Positions 45,330-55,885 of a stretch of DNA of 64,000 nucleotides are shown here, in pieces. Origin of the DNA: Chaetoceros tenuissimus (Eukaryota > Bacillariophyta > Thalassiosirophyceae > Chaetocerotales > Chaetocerotaceae). The number at the start of each line of letters is the position of its first letter. Position 1 is the stretch's first letter. A program made the translations under genes and the position numbers. The notes beneath the pieces were generated by a model. It worked only from the letters and a program-made list of their open reading frames with translations, was not told where the DNA came from and did not search any database. Where the stretch lies: the NCBI GenBank assembly GCA_021927905.1, contig BLLK01000060.1, positions 407,219-471,218 on the forward strand, written 5' to 3'.

Positions 45330-46617
45330 ATGGATACGGAAAGACAAGGTAAGCCTTCTTCATCTTTCAATTGTTTGAAGATCCAAAAGATTCCATAGGG
45401 TATTAGTTCTTTGGCTAGTCGTGCAGCATGTCTGTGATATCTCTATTATATATTCATATTTTCCCAAATCATACAGTTATATTTACTTCAACGAAAAACC
45501 GAAAGACTAATGCGAACATTTGTTCACTTTTGATAGCAAGGAAAACAGGACCCAACGGTCAATCAACAATTCCGAGCACACTGACTCTGGATTGGCACAG
45601 GAATTCTTCAGAACAGATGGCACTATCACCATCCATTTACCATGCAACAGCGAGTCCTCAGCTGACTGCCGTATCCTCTGTTAGTTCTCCCTCTACCGTT
45701 CCATCAGTATTCGGAAGTTCTGAATCAGTTGAGAATTCATCTTTATTCCTGCCTTCAACTTCTGCTCAGCAACTACCTAAGTCAATTTTGAAGTTGCAGC
45801 CAATGTCCTTACAAAGCCATTCGTCAGTGCGTTCCAGATCTCGATCGAGAGAAGATGTCGATCCAATGAGTCCTCCAATATCACCAGTGATTAAAAGAGG
45901 CCGTTCGCGTAAAAGTGAGAACATGGAGAAATCCAAAGAGGAAATGCATCACTCAATCTGCAGAGAATTAGCAAAGGCCGCGAAAAAGGAAAATGATGCA
46001 ATGGTATATTTGGAAGGCCCTAGGATTTATACATGTGGAGAATGCAGAACTCACTTGACCTCTCACGATGAAATCATCTCAAAAAGTTTCCATGGTAGGC
46101 ATGGTAAGTATTTTGATTCGTGTTTATTACTGGTCTATCCTTAGTGCTAATAGAAGATTGTAATGTAGGTCGAGCTTATCTATTTGACTATTGTGTCAAC
46201 ATTGACATTGGTCCCCCCGAAGATAGAAGGCTCATTACTGGTCTTCATAGTGTGAATGATATATTTTGTAAGCGATGTCAAACTCTTATTGGTTGGACTT
46301 ATTCCCGTGCTTACGAGCCATCACAAAAGTACAAAGAAGGCAAATTCATCATCGAGAAAATTCACCTACACATGGAAGAAAGTACAAACTATCATGTCCG
46401 GAAACCAGCAGGAGAACGGGAGGATAAATGGAAACTACGATCAATGAGTTTTGGTAGCACTAGTATATCTTCGAGATCACAGAAACAAGAGGAGTCTATC
46501 TCGATTTATGAATACAACCCTCGCGCTCGATCTCGTACATCGTCTTCTCTTACGTCAAATAATTCGACACAATATTCAAAATTCGATCCAGGGGAAAAAC
46601 CATGGAAACTGGGATGA
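45330..46617 (+). CDS. Yippee-like zinc-binding protein with long N-terminal extension
   Basis: Three exons, 45330-45348, 45537-46103 and 46169-46617, 344 residues. The first coding exon is 19 bases (MDTERQ plus one base) and joins in frame at a GT-AG intron; a start at an internal ATG in exon 2 is the alternative. The Yippee domain occupies about residues 170-260: YTCGECRTHL and FCKRCQTLIGW provide the two CxxC zinc ligands, and the splice at HG-RAYLFDYCVNIDIGPPEDRRLITGLH rebuilds the family core. The Ser/Pro-rich N-terminal ~160 residues and the Ser-rich tail are not part of the domain and contain Arg-Ser runs (RSRSRSRED). Yippee proteins are small (about 120 residues) zinc-fold proteins of uncertain function, related in fold to cereblon's thalidomide-binding domain. 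Confidence 0.88.
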
Positions 46618-47172
46618 GTTGAATCTCTTTTCATATTGCTTCATTTGCGATTTGCAACCTCTTGGGGGTGTAGCAAATTGCACCTTTTTTATATTACATA
46701 TAATATCACCACAATTCCATCGACTTACTAATCACATACCACTGAAGTTCCACTAATTTCAAGTCAAGCAAGTCTATTGATGAATTGTAGATGTAAATTA
46801 ATTCATTTTTCATGTTTACAAATTAAATCATTTTCCATGTTTACAGATGAACTCCCTTCAAGCTATGAACATTGTCAATGACATTAAGTTGAGCATAGTC
46901 AACATTTTATGTTTCATGATTTGTATATGTATATAGTAGCGTTAAGAAGAACTTCGCAATGGTTGTAGCGCCGATGAAACTAAAATGAAATGGTGGAGAC
47001 GAAATTTTAAGTCTGTATTACCTAGTCATACGACTCCATTGATCTGAATTCAAGTGGATATGTACTCCTACATATGCGAATAAAAATAAATATAATGTAA
47101 AAATCATGCGAGCATCATCTTTCAAAGCATTACAATCTAGTGTTTATGATAAATTGATGTTTCAAAAGTTCA
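46618..47172. other. Convergent intergenic, nothing recognised
   Basis: 555 AT-rich bases between the Yippee gene and tRNA-Trp. A short direct duplication (TTTTCATGTTTACA / TTTCCATGTTTACA) lies near 46806-46848. Confidence 0.4.
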
Positions 47173-47245
47173 TGAACAGTGCCAGACTCGAACTGACGAC
47201 CTTTGGGTCTGGAATCCAATGCTCTACCAACTGAGCTAACCGTCC
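47173..47245 (-). tRNA. tRNA-Trp (anticodon CCA)
   Basis: A 73-base cloverleaf on the minus strand. The acceptor GGACGGT pairs with ACTGTTC (two G-T wobbles), discriminator A. D arm GCTC-AGTTGGTA-GAGC. The anticodon loop TTCCAGA gives CCA, Trp. The anticodon stem TTGGA/CCCAA has one A-C mismatch next to the loop. T arm GTCAG-TTCGAGT-CTGGC. A T4 run directly downstream (complement of 47164-47167) can terminate polymerase III. No intron. Confidence 0.93.
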
Positions 47246-47528
47246 ATATGCAATTTTCAGCGCCAATTACAATTTATATTCAATTACGGTGAATATTTTT
47301 GCAATTTGAATAACTGTTGTTACTAATTACGAGTAAAGCCAGAATAAACACACAATAATCATCAAGAACTTGTGTGAAAGGTTTAGGGATGTCTAATTTT
47401 CATATGTGAAAGATCATAAGTTACAGAGTACAGTACAATCAAGATGATGGAAAAAGAAATACTTTCAGCTTCAATTAGTTTACTGTTGTAGTTGTAAAAG
47501 TCTTTCTTCCAAATTTACAAAGCTTTAG

Positions 47529-48077
47529 CTATTTCAAAATAAGTTTATCCAAATCGTCTTCTAATTGCGTCCTCACAATATCATTAGCTGAAACTATTGG
47601 TGCTGAATTTTTCTTCTCTTCTATTTCCGGGATACAGTATATTCCATATCTATCTATGGTGTTTTTAATGCCTATTGAGCTTCTTCTTCTTTTACTTATT
47701 ATCTCAGAATTATTACTACATTTCATGCTTGGTAGGAACAAAGAGTCATCTTCTTTAAAGAACATCTGCCCGACCTTGCTGTTTCTTCTTTTCATTTTCC
47801 TTCCAAAGTTTTGTTTGTATCCAATTCTTTGATCTTCATTAGTGAGAGCTGCATTACATTCCAATGTTGAAGAAAATGAGAAATTCCTGTCAATGTAATC
47901 TCTTTTCCCATTCTCTTGAAGTTCTTCTACTCGCACTCTTTTCCTTCCAGTGTTGAATAATTTATTGCAACTATGATGTTCAGGTAGATCCATCTCATGT
48001 TTGCTTATGGTTATGGTCGGTGTATCATGCAAAGATTTTTTTAGGAAACTACGGCTATTCTTCCCTTCATTCGACAT
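47529..48077 (-). CDS. Hypothetical small basic protein
   Basis: 182 residues from the first ATG. Rich in Lys/Arg/Ser/Asn with several basic clusters (GRKRVRVEE, GRKMKRRNSK, SKRRRSS) that could be nuclear signals. No domain is recognised. The frame is intact over 180 codons, but composition is low-complexity, so it is a plausible rather than certain gene. Confidence 0.45.
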   Translation of the reverse strand: MSNEGKNSRSFLKKSLHDTPTITISKHEMDLPEHHSCNKLFNTGRKRVRVEELQENGKRDYIDRNFSFSSTLECNAALTNEDQRIGYKQNFGRKMKRRNSKVGQMFFKEDDSLFLPSMKCSNNSEIISKRRRSSIGIKNTIDRYGIYCIPEIEEKKNSAPIVSANDIVRTQLEDDLDKLILK

Positions 48078-48641
48078 TTCGTATTCAAATGGATTCTTCA
48101 ACTGCTTCAATTATTACTATTCCTAATTTTCACAGTTGTATGGAAATAGGCTGGTGCGACCCGAGAATGTGTGCAAAAGGAGAATGTGGAATGTTCGGAG
48201 AAATAATTAGACCTCAATCTGGTACTGAGAAAGTCCGACCTCATAGACAGTGTACGTATTCAAATAAAACTTTTCTCCGAAGTTAGAAGGAATATTCAAG
48301 ATGATTCTTTGATGTCTCCCGATTCGATTCTTCTTTCTCCGCATAATTATGAATGGGTACAGAAATCAAAGTAAAAAGACATGCATGCATAATTACTCAT
48401 GTAGGACTGTCTATCAGCGGTTATGTCTGCTTGTACAAGACACTTGTTCACACTGCAGCGATTGTTTAAAATCACTGAAGACAAGAATAGAAATTGCAAT
48501 ACAGAATATCTCTTTTTTCTTTCGGTTTTGCTTCATAGTTCCTACACGTGAAAATTCACAATCTGATCCTATGTTTCATCATTAAACGAAAACGTTATAA
48601 GTATTAATTACAAAAAATAATTTGGATACCTCACAGAGAAT
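48078..48641. other. Intergenic, one small Cys-rich + frame
   Basis: 564 bases between two minus-strand genes. A + strand frame (about 48086-48286) encodes a short Cys-rich stretch (GWCDPRMCAKGECGMFG) that overlaps the upstream region of the hypothetical gene. It is too short to call. Confidence 0.3.
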
Positions 48642-50321
48642 TCAAATCAACTCCTTCACTTCTTTGTAAGAATTTTGTGCAATTTTTGTATGCGGATGAT
48701 CGCGACCAAACTCTTGTGTGTAGATTTCAATAGCTCGCTCAAAGTAGGGTAAGGCATCTTTGTATTTACCAGCATCACAGAAGATAAGTGCAAGCTCGTT
48801 CAGAATGCTTGCAAGAACCTCCTTGTCATGGTTTATGCTTTCGCAAATAGCTAACGCGTTCATATAATTTGCAATAGCTTGATCGACATCACCATCGCAC
48901 AGAAATGCCTGTGCAATGCATTGAAAACTTTCAACAACTACTTCCGATTCACTGCCATGGATGCCTTCTCTAATTTGGAGTGCTTGTTGTAAATTTGCCA
49001 TGGCTTCATCGCTGTTGCCAGTAGCAGCATAAACCTTCCCTAGCTTATTGAGAACATCTGCTGTCCTTGTACTCTGTGTACCATGTAGTTTTTCTTCAAT
49101 GGAATAGGTCATCTTGTACATGTCCAAGGCTGAATCATAAGCTTCCAAAGCAAATTGAACGTCTCCAATTCCTTTGTATATGTCTGCAACCTCGCAACTA
49201 TACACACCTTCCTTCTTCTCATAAATTTGAAGCGCTTGTTTCAAAAACAGCAGGCTATCCTCCAATTGATCAAAATTTTGTTTGAGCAAAGCTATACTTT
49301 GCATAAGTGAAGCAAATTTTGTATCAGAAGCAGCATCGGAATCTTTCTGACAATCATACACTTTCATGTAAAGCCTCAGAGCTTGCGAATCTACTTTTTT
49401 CTGCATACACAGAGGTGCGATCTGTTCGCACATGGCGCAAACATCGCTTTCGTTTAGAATGTTTGTTCCATGTCCCAAAAGTTCATCAAAAAGATAATTG
49501 CAAATAAAATCGCGTATCCAAGCGTTCACTTGCTTGAATCCAGAACCCTCTGAAATTATGTTTCGAAAAGCAATTGTTTCAATAGGGTCAATGGTCATAT
49601 TTTCTTGCATTTTTTCGACTTCCAATTCACAAATTCTATTTACCAGAGATATGAAAATATCGGGGTTCTCAACTACAGACATGAGTAGAGCGGATCTATC
49701 TTCTAATGGCAAACATAGACTCATCTCGGCTTCATTTTCTTCACTCGTACCCAAGAGAAATAATTCATAAAGTATCCTGACATCTTGAAGAATTTCTGGA
49801 TTACGATAAGGCGTCATAGATACGAGCGTTTTGACATGGGGCTTGGAACATAAATCTCTCAGAAATATGACATTCTCCTGGAAGCTATCATTAATGTTCC
49901 ACTTGCCTTTCTTCATCTTTGCAGCGATACGATGCAAATTGAGACATAAGAAATCGATCCATACATAGGTAGATTTTGGGTCCATCTTATTACTTCTGCA
50001 GTAATCGCTAACTGTAGCAATCAAACTATTCACATTACTGTTTTTCGAATAGGGATGAAGCAAAACTATGTTGGCTTCACCAACCTTATCTTCTCCAACA
50101 AGGCAATCAACATATGCTGTACCATAGTCTTGATCATCTGGACTTGTAATGTGTTCTCCCTTTTTACGAATAGGCCCACATTCATCGACTTGCAAGTTTT
50201 CGAGATGACGCACATCTTTTTCATGAGACGCTTTCCCAAAATGACTTTTCAACTCTCTCATGAAGCCATTTTCCAGCCAATCAACACTGACTCCTCTTGT
50301 TTTTGAGTAACGTTTTGGCAT
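48642..50321 (-). CDS. TPR protein with N-terminal TIR-like-fold domain
   Basis: 559 residues from the first ATG; the frame extends 13 codons upstream with no ATG before a stop. The N-terminal ~220 residues resemble the domain found before TPRs in many algal proteins: GTAYVDCLVGEDKVGEANIVL, STYVWIDFLCLNLHRIA, VSMTPYRNPEIL, YELFLLG. That domain usually reads FISHAW and VWFD and is related in fold to TIR. Here the FISHAW position reads VLLHPYS. The C-terminal ~220 residues are kinesin-light-chain-type TPRs (ALEAYDSALDMYKMTYSIEE, EAMANLQQALQIREGIHG, DALPYFERAIEIYTQEFG). It is probably a protein-interaction scaffold; nucleotide hydrolysis by the first domain is not indicated. Confidence 0.75.
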   Translation of the reverse strand: MPKRYSKTRGVSVDWLENGFMRELKSHFGKASHEKDVRHLENLQVDECGPIRKKGEHITSPDDQDYGTAYVDCLVGEDKVGEANIVLLHPYSKNSNVNSLIATVSDYCRSNKMDPKSTYVWIDFLCLNLHRIAAKMKKGKWNINDSFQENVIFLRDLCSKPHVKTLVSMTPYRNPEILQDVRILYELFLLGTSEENEAEMSLCLPLEDRSALLMSVVENPDIFISLVNRICELEVEKMQENMTIDPIETIAFRNIISEGSGFKQVNAWIRDFICNYLFDELLGHGTNILNESDVCAMCEQIAPLCMQKKVDSQALRLYMKVYDCQKDSDAASDTKFASLMQSIALLKQNFDQLEDSLLFLKQALQIYEKKEGVYSCEVADIYKGIGDVQFALEAYDSALDMYKMTYSIEEKLHGTQSTRTADVLNKLGKVYAATGNSDEAMANLQQALQIREGIHGSESEVVVESFQCIAQAFLCDGDVDQAIANYMNALAICESINHDKEVLASILNELALIFCDAGKYKDALPYFERAIEIYTQEFGRDHPHTKIAQNSYKEVKELI

Positions 50322-50757
50322 ATCTTGTTTTATTGTAATCTCTGTGTAGTCTGGATTCACTAGTCTCTATCATACAATGTTCGAAAGATTTCAGATAATT
50401 CGGTGAAAGAGTTCTCATTTTGAAATCTTTCCTCCCAACGCTTCACGTACTACCTAGTTCAACAGGGTTTATTGTATGTTCTCCACGTCTTTCCCCTTCT
50501 TTTCTTTTTAATTTACGTCTTTGTTTTCTGTGTCAGCTTTGACGTTCGTATGGTACTACTTTGGTACTCCTTTTGTTGCTTTTCTCTTCAATAGTAGGAA
50601 GGCTGCCGACAAACTTTGTTCGAAGTGAAAAGTAAAAAGTAAAATTGAACGTGCCAAAAGTGAAAGTTCAAGTTAACAAGAGGTCTATTTTCTATCTATC
50701 CTTTGCAAATTCAGGAACACGATTAAACAATTGAATACATTTGAACTTGGAAACGGC
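50322..50757. promoter_or_regulatory. Divergent region, TPR protein / 7TM protein
   Basis: 436 bases. Contains repeated AAAGTGAAAAGT-like words near 50620-50670. No element assigned. Confidence 0.3.
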
Positions 50758-52164
50758 ATGATCAAATACTATAGCAGCAGTGGCTATGCCAGGGAAGTGG
50801 AAGAAGCTGCTACTGTGACGAATGGCATGAAATACTCAACATTTTCTGTCCAACTAGTTTCAGCTTCCCTATCTTTCCTGTCGTCCATAGCAATCCTCTA
50901 CATCATTCGTAAATCTTCGAAACAGCTGTCATCGAGCTATCATAGAATCATGACATTTATGAGCATATTTGATATCATTGCATCTATATCAATTGGGATA
51001 GGAACTATTCCTTTCCCAACAGACTCAATATATCCTTTTCAGCCGCCCATGCTGGGAACAGATGCTTCTTGTAAAACACAGGCCTTTCTCATCATGTTTG
51101 GGATTGTTGGTGCTGCCACTCTTTATTTGTCACTCAGTTGGTATTTCGTGGCGAGGATAATATTTCGTCAATCCGATTTCAAAATCAAGTACAGGTTGGA
51201 ACCATGCTTTTATAGCGTTACTCTAGCTATAGCGCTTTTTATACCATCCTACTTCTTACAGAAAAATGAATTGAATGTTTCACCTTACGAACCATTCTGT
51301 ATCATTACTGTTAAAACTCCAGATAGCTGTAGTGACGAAAGTGATTGGGTAGATTGCTACTGGCGTGAATGGACGGATTCCAATCATCAACAGTCACTAA
51401 ACGTCGTTCTTTATTGGTTTGCATGTACCTTTGTCCTAGTTTTGATTGCAATGGTAATGATTATCAATTTCATTTGTCGAAGAAAGGGGTCTTCGAAATG
51501 TAGTTTCATCAATTGTTGCACAGATTTTAATGAAGAGGAACCAACGGTTGACGCGACGGTCGCAAATAGTAGTAATCCAGCTCAAGATCAACCTGAAGAA
51601 GTTAATGAGCGAATGGGCAATGTTGTTGCTATCCAGGCCATAATGTACATATTTGCTTTCTTTTTGACATGGCTTTTTGTAATAATCTCAGTAATCGTGG
51701 GAGAAGGAGGGGTATTTGTTGATTATGCAAAAATATTTTTCATGCCATTGCAAGGCTTTTGGAACATGCTAATTTTTATTTTTGACAAATACGTGCAAGT
51801 CAAGACGCAATTTCAACAAGAAGAAAACAATGGTGAAACGCAAGGATTTTGGAAAACAATTCAAGTCATTTTTACAAAACCTGAGAATCTTCCACCAATC
51901 TATTTTTCAGACTTGCCTCCAAATTCGAATCCACGCATTTTTGAAGATGACGACATTTCTTCAGGAGTTGAAACTAGGGAGCAAACATCCGAAAACTTGA
52001 AGTTATACGCCGATATTTCCCAGAAGTCTAATGATGACCTTTCTTATGATTGGTCAAACGCTGTATCATCTGTAGGTGTGTCTATGCGGTCCTTTTCACG
52101 ACCGAACGCAACCAATGCAAATGAGAGTGATAATACAATCACGCAAACTACCGCAAGTAGTTAA
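50758..52164 (+). CDS. Seven-transmembrane receptor-like protein
   Basis: 468 residues from the first in-frame ATG, no intron. Hydrophobic segments suggest seven helices: FSVQLVSASLSFLSSIAILY, MTFMSIFDIIASISIGIG, AFLIMFGIVGAATLYLSLSW, FYSVTLAIALFIPSYFL, VVLYWFACTFVLVLIAMVMI, AIMYIFAFFLTWLFVIISVI and IFFMPLQGFWNMLIFIF. The Cys-containing loop between helices 4 and 5 (SCSDESDWVDCYW) and the basic end of helix 5 (CRRKG) fit a GPCR with an extracellular N-terminus. It resembles the cAMP-receptor-like/secretin-like protist GPCRs, but no ligand class can be set. The ~110-residue cytoplasmic tail is Ser/Thr/Asn-rich. Confidence 0.78.
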   Translation: MIKYYSSSGYAREVEEAATVTNGMKYSTFSVQLVSASLSFLSSIAILYIIRKSSKQLSSSYHRIMTFMSIFDIIASISIGIGTIPFPTDSIYPFQPPMLGTDASCKTQAFLIMFGIVGAATLYLSLSWYFVARIIFRQSDFKIKYRLEPCFYSVTLAIALFIPSYFLQKNELNVSPYEPFCIITVKTPDSCSDESDWVDCYWREWTDSNHQQSLNVVLYWFACTFVLVLIAMVMIINFICRRKGSSKCSFINCCTDFNEEEPTVDATVANSSNPAQDQPEEVNERMGNVVAIQAIMYIFAFFLTWLFVIISVIVGEGGVFVDYAKIFFMPLQGFWNMLIFIFDKYVQVKTQFQQEENNGETQGFWKTIQVIFTKPENLPPIYFSDLPPNSNPRIFEDDDISSGVETREQTSENLKLYADISQKSNDDLSYDWSNAVSSVGVSMRSFSRPNATNANESDNTITQTTASS

Positions 52165-52515
52165 AATATTATTTGAACCGTGTTTCAGGGATACATGGGT
52201 GTGAATTTGAGTTCGTTATTTGTTCACCATTTCACACGTTGAGATTGACATTACAATCCAAGTCCATACTTTTGGAATACAAGTTTGAGTTAAATTCCTA
52301 GTCTATAAATGAATAAAAAGATCAAAGTACAGTTGACAGTATTTACATTAGAATATATTCTATATTAGTTGAACAAATTGTACATTGTTTCTAATTACAC
52401 ATTCTAGACCGCACAAAATTACTCCTACTGCCTACTTTGAAAAATCTGGGCAGTTGCGGCACTAACTACTTGTAACGCATTTCCGACAGCGACTGGTGAA
52501 CCCCTTTTCTTTTCA
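52165..52515. other. Convergent intergenic, nothing recognised
   Basis: 351 AT-rich bases between two stops. Confidence 0.4.
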
Positions 52516-53292
52516 TTAGTAGGTATGATCGGATCTAAGCTTTTTCTTGGCAATCTTCTTGGTTCTCTTTCTTCTCTGTACCTCATCAGCGTTTGCTATT
52601 TTGTGTTTTTTGGAATTAGAACAATTTTCCTTTACTTCTCCACTCACTTTCTTCTCAATAAAGTTGCTCTGTGTTCCAGCCAAATCCTCTACCCCTTTGC
52701 CCTCTACTGCTGGTAGTTTGAGATCACAACCATTGTCAATCTTTTTCTCTTCCATGGTACCATCTGAATCTTTATCTTTGTCTGTTCCATCAAGGACAAC
52801 CTTTGGAATAGAATCCAATTGAGACTCCAAAATGTAGTCATGCACCACGAGACCCTCTGGTACACAGTACCTCTCTTCAAACTCACAATCAGAATCACCA
52901 AAGAAACAAGAGTTTCTTGCAAAATCAAATTGTCTATGAAATTTAGCAGTCTGCATTTGAGTCTTTTCTCCTTGTCCCTTGTTGGCATTGGCTTCTGCAA
53001 TCTCTTTATCGCCCATGCAATAAATATCATGACCCAAGTATTCACCTTCCACACACCAGCATTTGAAAAACTCTTTGAATTGAATCAATTGTACTTCAAT
53101 CGTAGCTACATCTTCATTCTCTTTTTCTGTATCTTTCTTAGATACATCATTGACAACCATGATTTCCACTTGGCCGTATTCATTGTATTGACCACGATAG
53201 AATGATTCTCCTACCTTTACTGCACATGAATCGATGTAATCGAATTGAGAGTGACTGCCACACTTGTTACATGCATATGAGAATCGACCCAT
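52516..53292 (-). CDS. Hypothetical Cys-containing protein with basic tail
   Basis: 258 residues with an ATG in good context. The N-terminus has a CxxC pair (YACNKCGSHSQFDYID) and further Cys residues (FKCWCVEGEY, NSCFFGDSDCEFEERYC), suggesting metal binding. The last ~60 residues are charged, ending in RRKRTKKIAKKKLRS, a likely nuclear signal. No family is recognised. Confidence 0.65.
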   Translation of the reverse strand: MGRFSYACNKCGSHSQFDYIDSCAVKVGESFYRGQYNEYGQVEIMVVNDVSKKDTEKENEDVATIEVQLIQFKEFFKCWCVEGEYLGHDIYCMGDKEIAEANANKGQGEKTQMQTAKFHRQFDFARNSCFFGDSDCEFEERYCVPEGLVVHDYILESQLDSIPKVVLDGTDKDKDSDGTMEEKKIDNGCDLKLPAVEGKGVEDLAGTQSNFIEKKVSGEVKENCSNSKKHKIANADEVQRRKRTKKIAKKKLRSDHTY

Positions 53293-54151
53293 GGTTAGTT
53301 TCTAGTGGTGCTCTTGCTAGTTTGGACTCTTTTTTGATTTGAAGTACTGCTTTGTTATGCGTCTTCAAATTCAAAATCAATTGAAAATGAGAGATGAAGG
53401 AACAGCAGAGAAAGCGGTGTCATTGTCAAAACCATTTGACAAGAGCCTTGCCAATTATTGCAGAAATTGCTAGCCATATAGAAAGTGCTACACACTTCTT
53501 GAACTTTTTGGAAAAGTTTTGTAAGTTTTTCCAACAATGTCAAAAATCTGAAAAAAAAAAAGAAATTAGAAAACAAGAATGTTGTGATGTGAATACGAAA
53601 TATAAACTCGGACTCTAAAAGTAAAGATCTGGGTATCTGCAAATTTGAATGTCAAAAGTATAGGTAAAAGGCATTATTGCCCAGGATAAATCGTCTAGTT
53701 GAAAGTATCATCTGTAGGGGAACGGGGAAAGCTACATACGAATTTTGGTAATTTTGGAGATTTTGGCAATTTTGGAAATTCCTGAAAATTCGTCAAACGA
53801 TGTGCCTTGTTTGATGATTAATAAACCTGCGGGTTCATGGTACTTTTAAACATTCGAAAAATAAAGTAAAATTGAATTAATTTTGATCATGTTTCTTTCA
53901 AAAACAGCACTTTATTTACATAACAACAGTCGCAATGTTGAAATTTTCCTGTACGAATAGTGGTAAAAACTTACAAAACTTTTCCAAAAAGTTCAAGAAG
54001 TGTGCACTTTTTCCCCGGATGATGTCAAAAGTGGCGACGCGATCTTCAAACGGCTGGAAGAGAAGAGAAGAAGAAGAGATACAGATCCGAGAAGAACCTC
54101 TCTACCCATCACTTTGACGTTGGTATATTACATATTACATATTAGACAAGC
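53293..54151. other. Intergenic with long inverted repeat
   Basis: 859 bases between two divergent genes (hypothetical protein on minus, DLST on plus). It holds a perfect 40-bp inverted repeat (53491-53530 / 53965-54004) and, between the arms, a run of TTTTGG(T/C/A)AATTTTGG-like words at about 53738-53795, itself bounded by CGAATTTT and AAAATTCG. Confidence 0.6.
53491..54004. repeat. Perfect 40-bp inverted repeat, 434 bp apart
   Basis: The left arm 53491-53530 is the exact reverse complement of the right arm 53965-54004 (40 of 40 bases). The outer ends read CACACTTCTTG. No convincing target-site duplication flanks the arms. The spacing and perfect arms fit a short foldback/MITE-type element or a hairpin-forming transcript. 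Confidence 0.85.
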
Positions 54152-55611
54152 ATGATTTCTAGAATCAGTAGTATAGCAGCAAGGCGAGTACTCGCCAATA
54201 GTGCCAGCAAGGCAATAGTTGGGTCAAATGCAACGGCTAGATTTTGCAAAAGTACCACTTTGGATTCGGTTCACAAGAGAACCTTCTTCAAGGCGACTGC
54301 TGCTTCTATGCCTGTCAAAATGATTGATGTAAGTATCTAAGAACAAGAAATAGCTATATTTTTGAAAATGTAGCATCAATTATTATTGTACTGCATTTCC
54401 TTTTTCTAAAGCCATGATGATTCACTCTCCAAAAATTGGAATTCTAATTAAATTTTCATTCTATTTAGGTACCAACTATGGGAGATTCCATTACAGAAGG
54501 AACCATTGTAGATCTTCCAGTTGCACCAGGCGACTATGTGAATGCAGATGACGTTGTTGTTGTACTTGAAACCGATAAAGTATCAGTAGACGTGAGGGCA
54601 CCAGAGCCAGGTGCAATTGTTGAAATCCTAGGCGAAATTGACGATGTTGTCGAAGTTGGAAAACCACTTTTTAGAATGGATACAGATGCAGAAGCACCAG
54701 AAGGAGGAGCTGCTCCTGAACCAGAACCAGCAAAGGAAGAAGTACCTGCTACTACTACTCCTGAACCAGTAGCTGCAGCACCAGTACCACCTACCCCTGC
54801 TCCAGCTGCTGCTTCAACTCCACCGCCTCCTGCTGCAAAGCCTACTCCACCTTCACCACCAGTACAAACACCATTTCAATCTGCAACAGCATTCCTTGGA
54901 CAACGTACTGAACGTCGTACTAAAATGTCACGTATGCGTCAACGTGTAGCAGCTCGTCTCAAAGATGCACAAAATACTGCAGCAATGTTGACAACCTTCC
55001 AAGAAGTTGACATGGGAAATCTAATGGATATGCGTAGACAATACAAGGATCAATTTCAAGAGAAGCATGGAGTCAAACTTGGTTTCATGTCGGCGTTTGT
55101 CAAAGCTTCTACCGCGGCTTTGAAAGAATTACCTGCTGTCAATGCATACATTGATGATGAAACTCAGGAAATTGTTTACAGAGAGTATTGTGATGTTTCT
55201 GTTGCTGTAGCTTCTCCTGGTGGATTGGTTGTACCTGTTTTGAGAAATACTGAAACTATGAGTTTTGCAGATGTGGAAAGAAGCATTGCTTTGTATGGAC
55301 AAAAGGCTAGAGAAGGAACTTTGGCATTGGATGATATGGCGGGAGGTACTTTTACCATTAGTAATGGAGGTGTATTCGGAAGTCTCATGGGAACACCAAT
55401 CATCAATCCTCCACAGAGTGCTATTTTGGGTATGCATGCTACCAAGATGAGAGCTGTTGTGAATGAAAAGGGTGAGGTTGTGGCGAGACCAATGATGTAC
55501 CTCGCTCTTACCTATGATCATCGTTTGATTGATGGAAGAGAAGGAGTTACATTCCTCAAGAGCATTGCTGAAAAGATTGCTGATCCTTCTCGTCTACTTT
55601 TGGATATTTAA
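54152..55611 (+). CDS. DLST: Dihydrolipoyl succinyltransferase (E2 of 2-oxoglutarate dehydrogenase), mitochondrial
   Basis: Two exons, 54152-54328 and 54469-55611 (140-bp intron), 439 residues. It transfers succinyl from lipoamide to CoA in the TCA cycle. The first ~55 residues are Arg/Ser/Ala-rich and lack acidic residues near the start, a mitochondrial presequence. The lipoyl domain follows: [14 protein letters not shown] (spanning the splice) and the lipoylated Lys in [10 protein letters not shown] (about residue 96). A Pro/Ala-rich linker (~residues 130-195) leads directly to the catalytic core, with no peripheral-subunit-binding domain, as in eukaryotic DLST. Core motifs are [51 protein letters not shown] and the active-site [10 protein letters not shown] (His about 410). 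Confidence 0.96.
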
Positions 55612-55885
55612 GAGTGCATAGAAATGCAATCATAATCACGATAGATGCTTGTGCATTGGTAACGACTCTAAATAGCAATTTCATTTTTCTATTGCAATTT
55701 GCGTTTGATAAAGATTGAAAATGATTTTTAATTTATTCCATGTCTCAACTATAAATAGATAACGTGTAAAGGTTCCATATTCAATATGAATGGCTCTCCC
55801 ATCTTCGTTTTGGAATAAATAAGATTGCTGTAATAAAAGATCGATATTCCATGCCAAAACTTTAAAACTTTCAACCTTCATTTAT
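55612..55885. other. 3' flank of DLST
   Basis: 274 AT-rich bases between the DLST stop and the transposable element. No gene. Confidence 0.4.

Noticed and set aside
48086-48286. Small Cys-rich + strand protein
   Set aside because: Only about 65 codons, overlaps the upstream region of another gene, and no matching family is known to me. Left as a note in the intergenic entry.
53738-53795. Run of TTTTGG-type words as a telomere-like or satellite repeat
   Set aside because: Only a few irregular copies, and not the stramenopile telomere repeat TTAGGG.
53935-54117. 60-codon frame over the right arm of the inverted repeat
   Set aside because: Too short, composition follows the repeat, and no homologue is recognisable.
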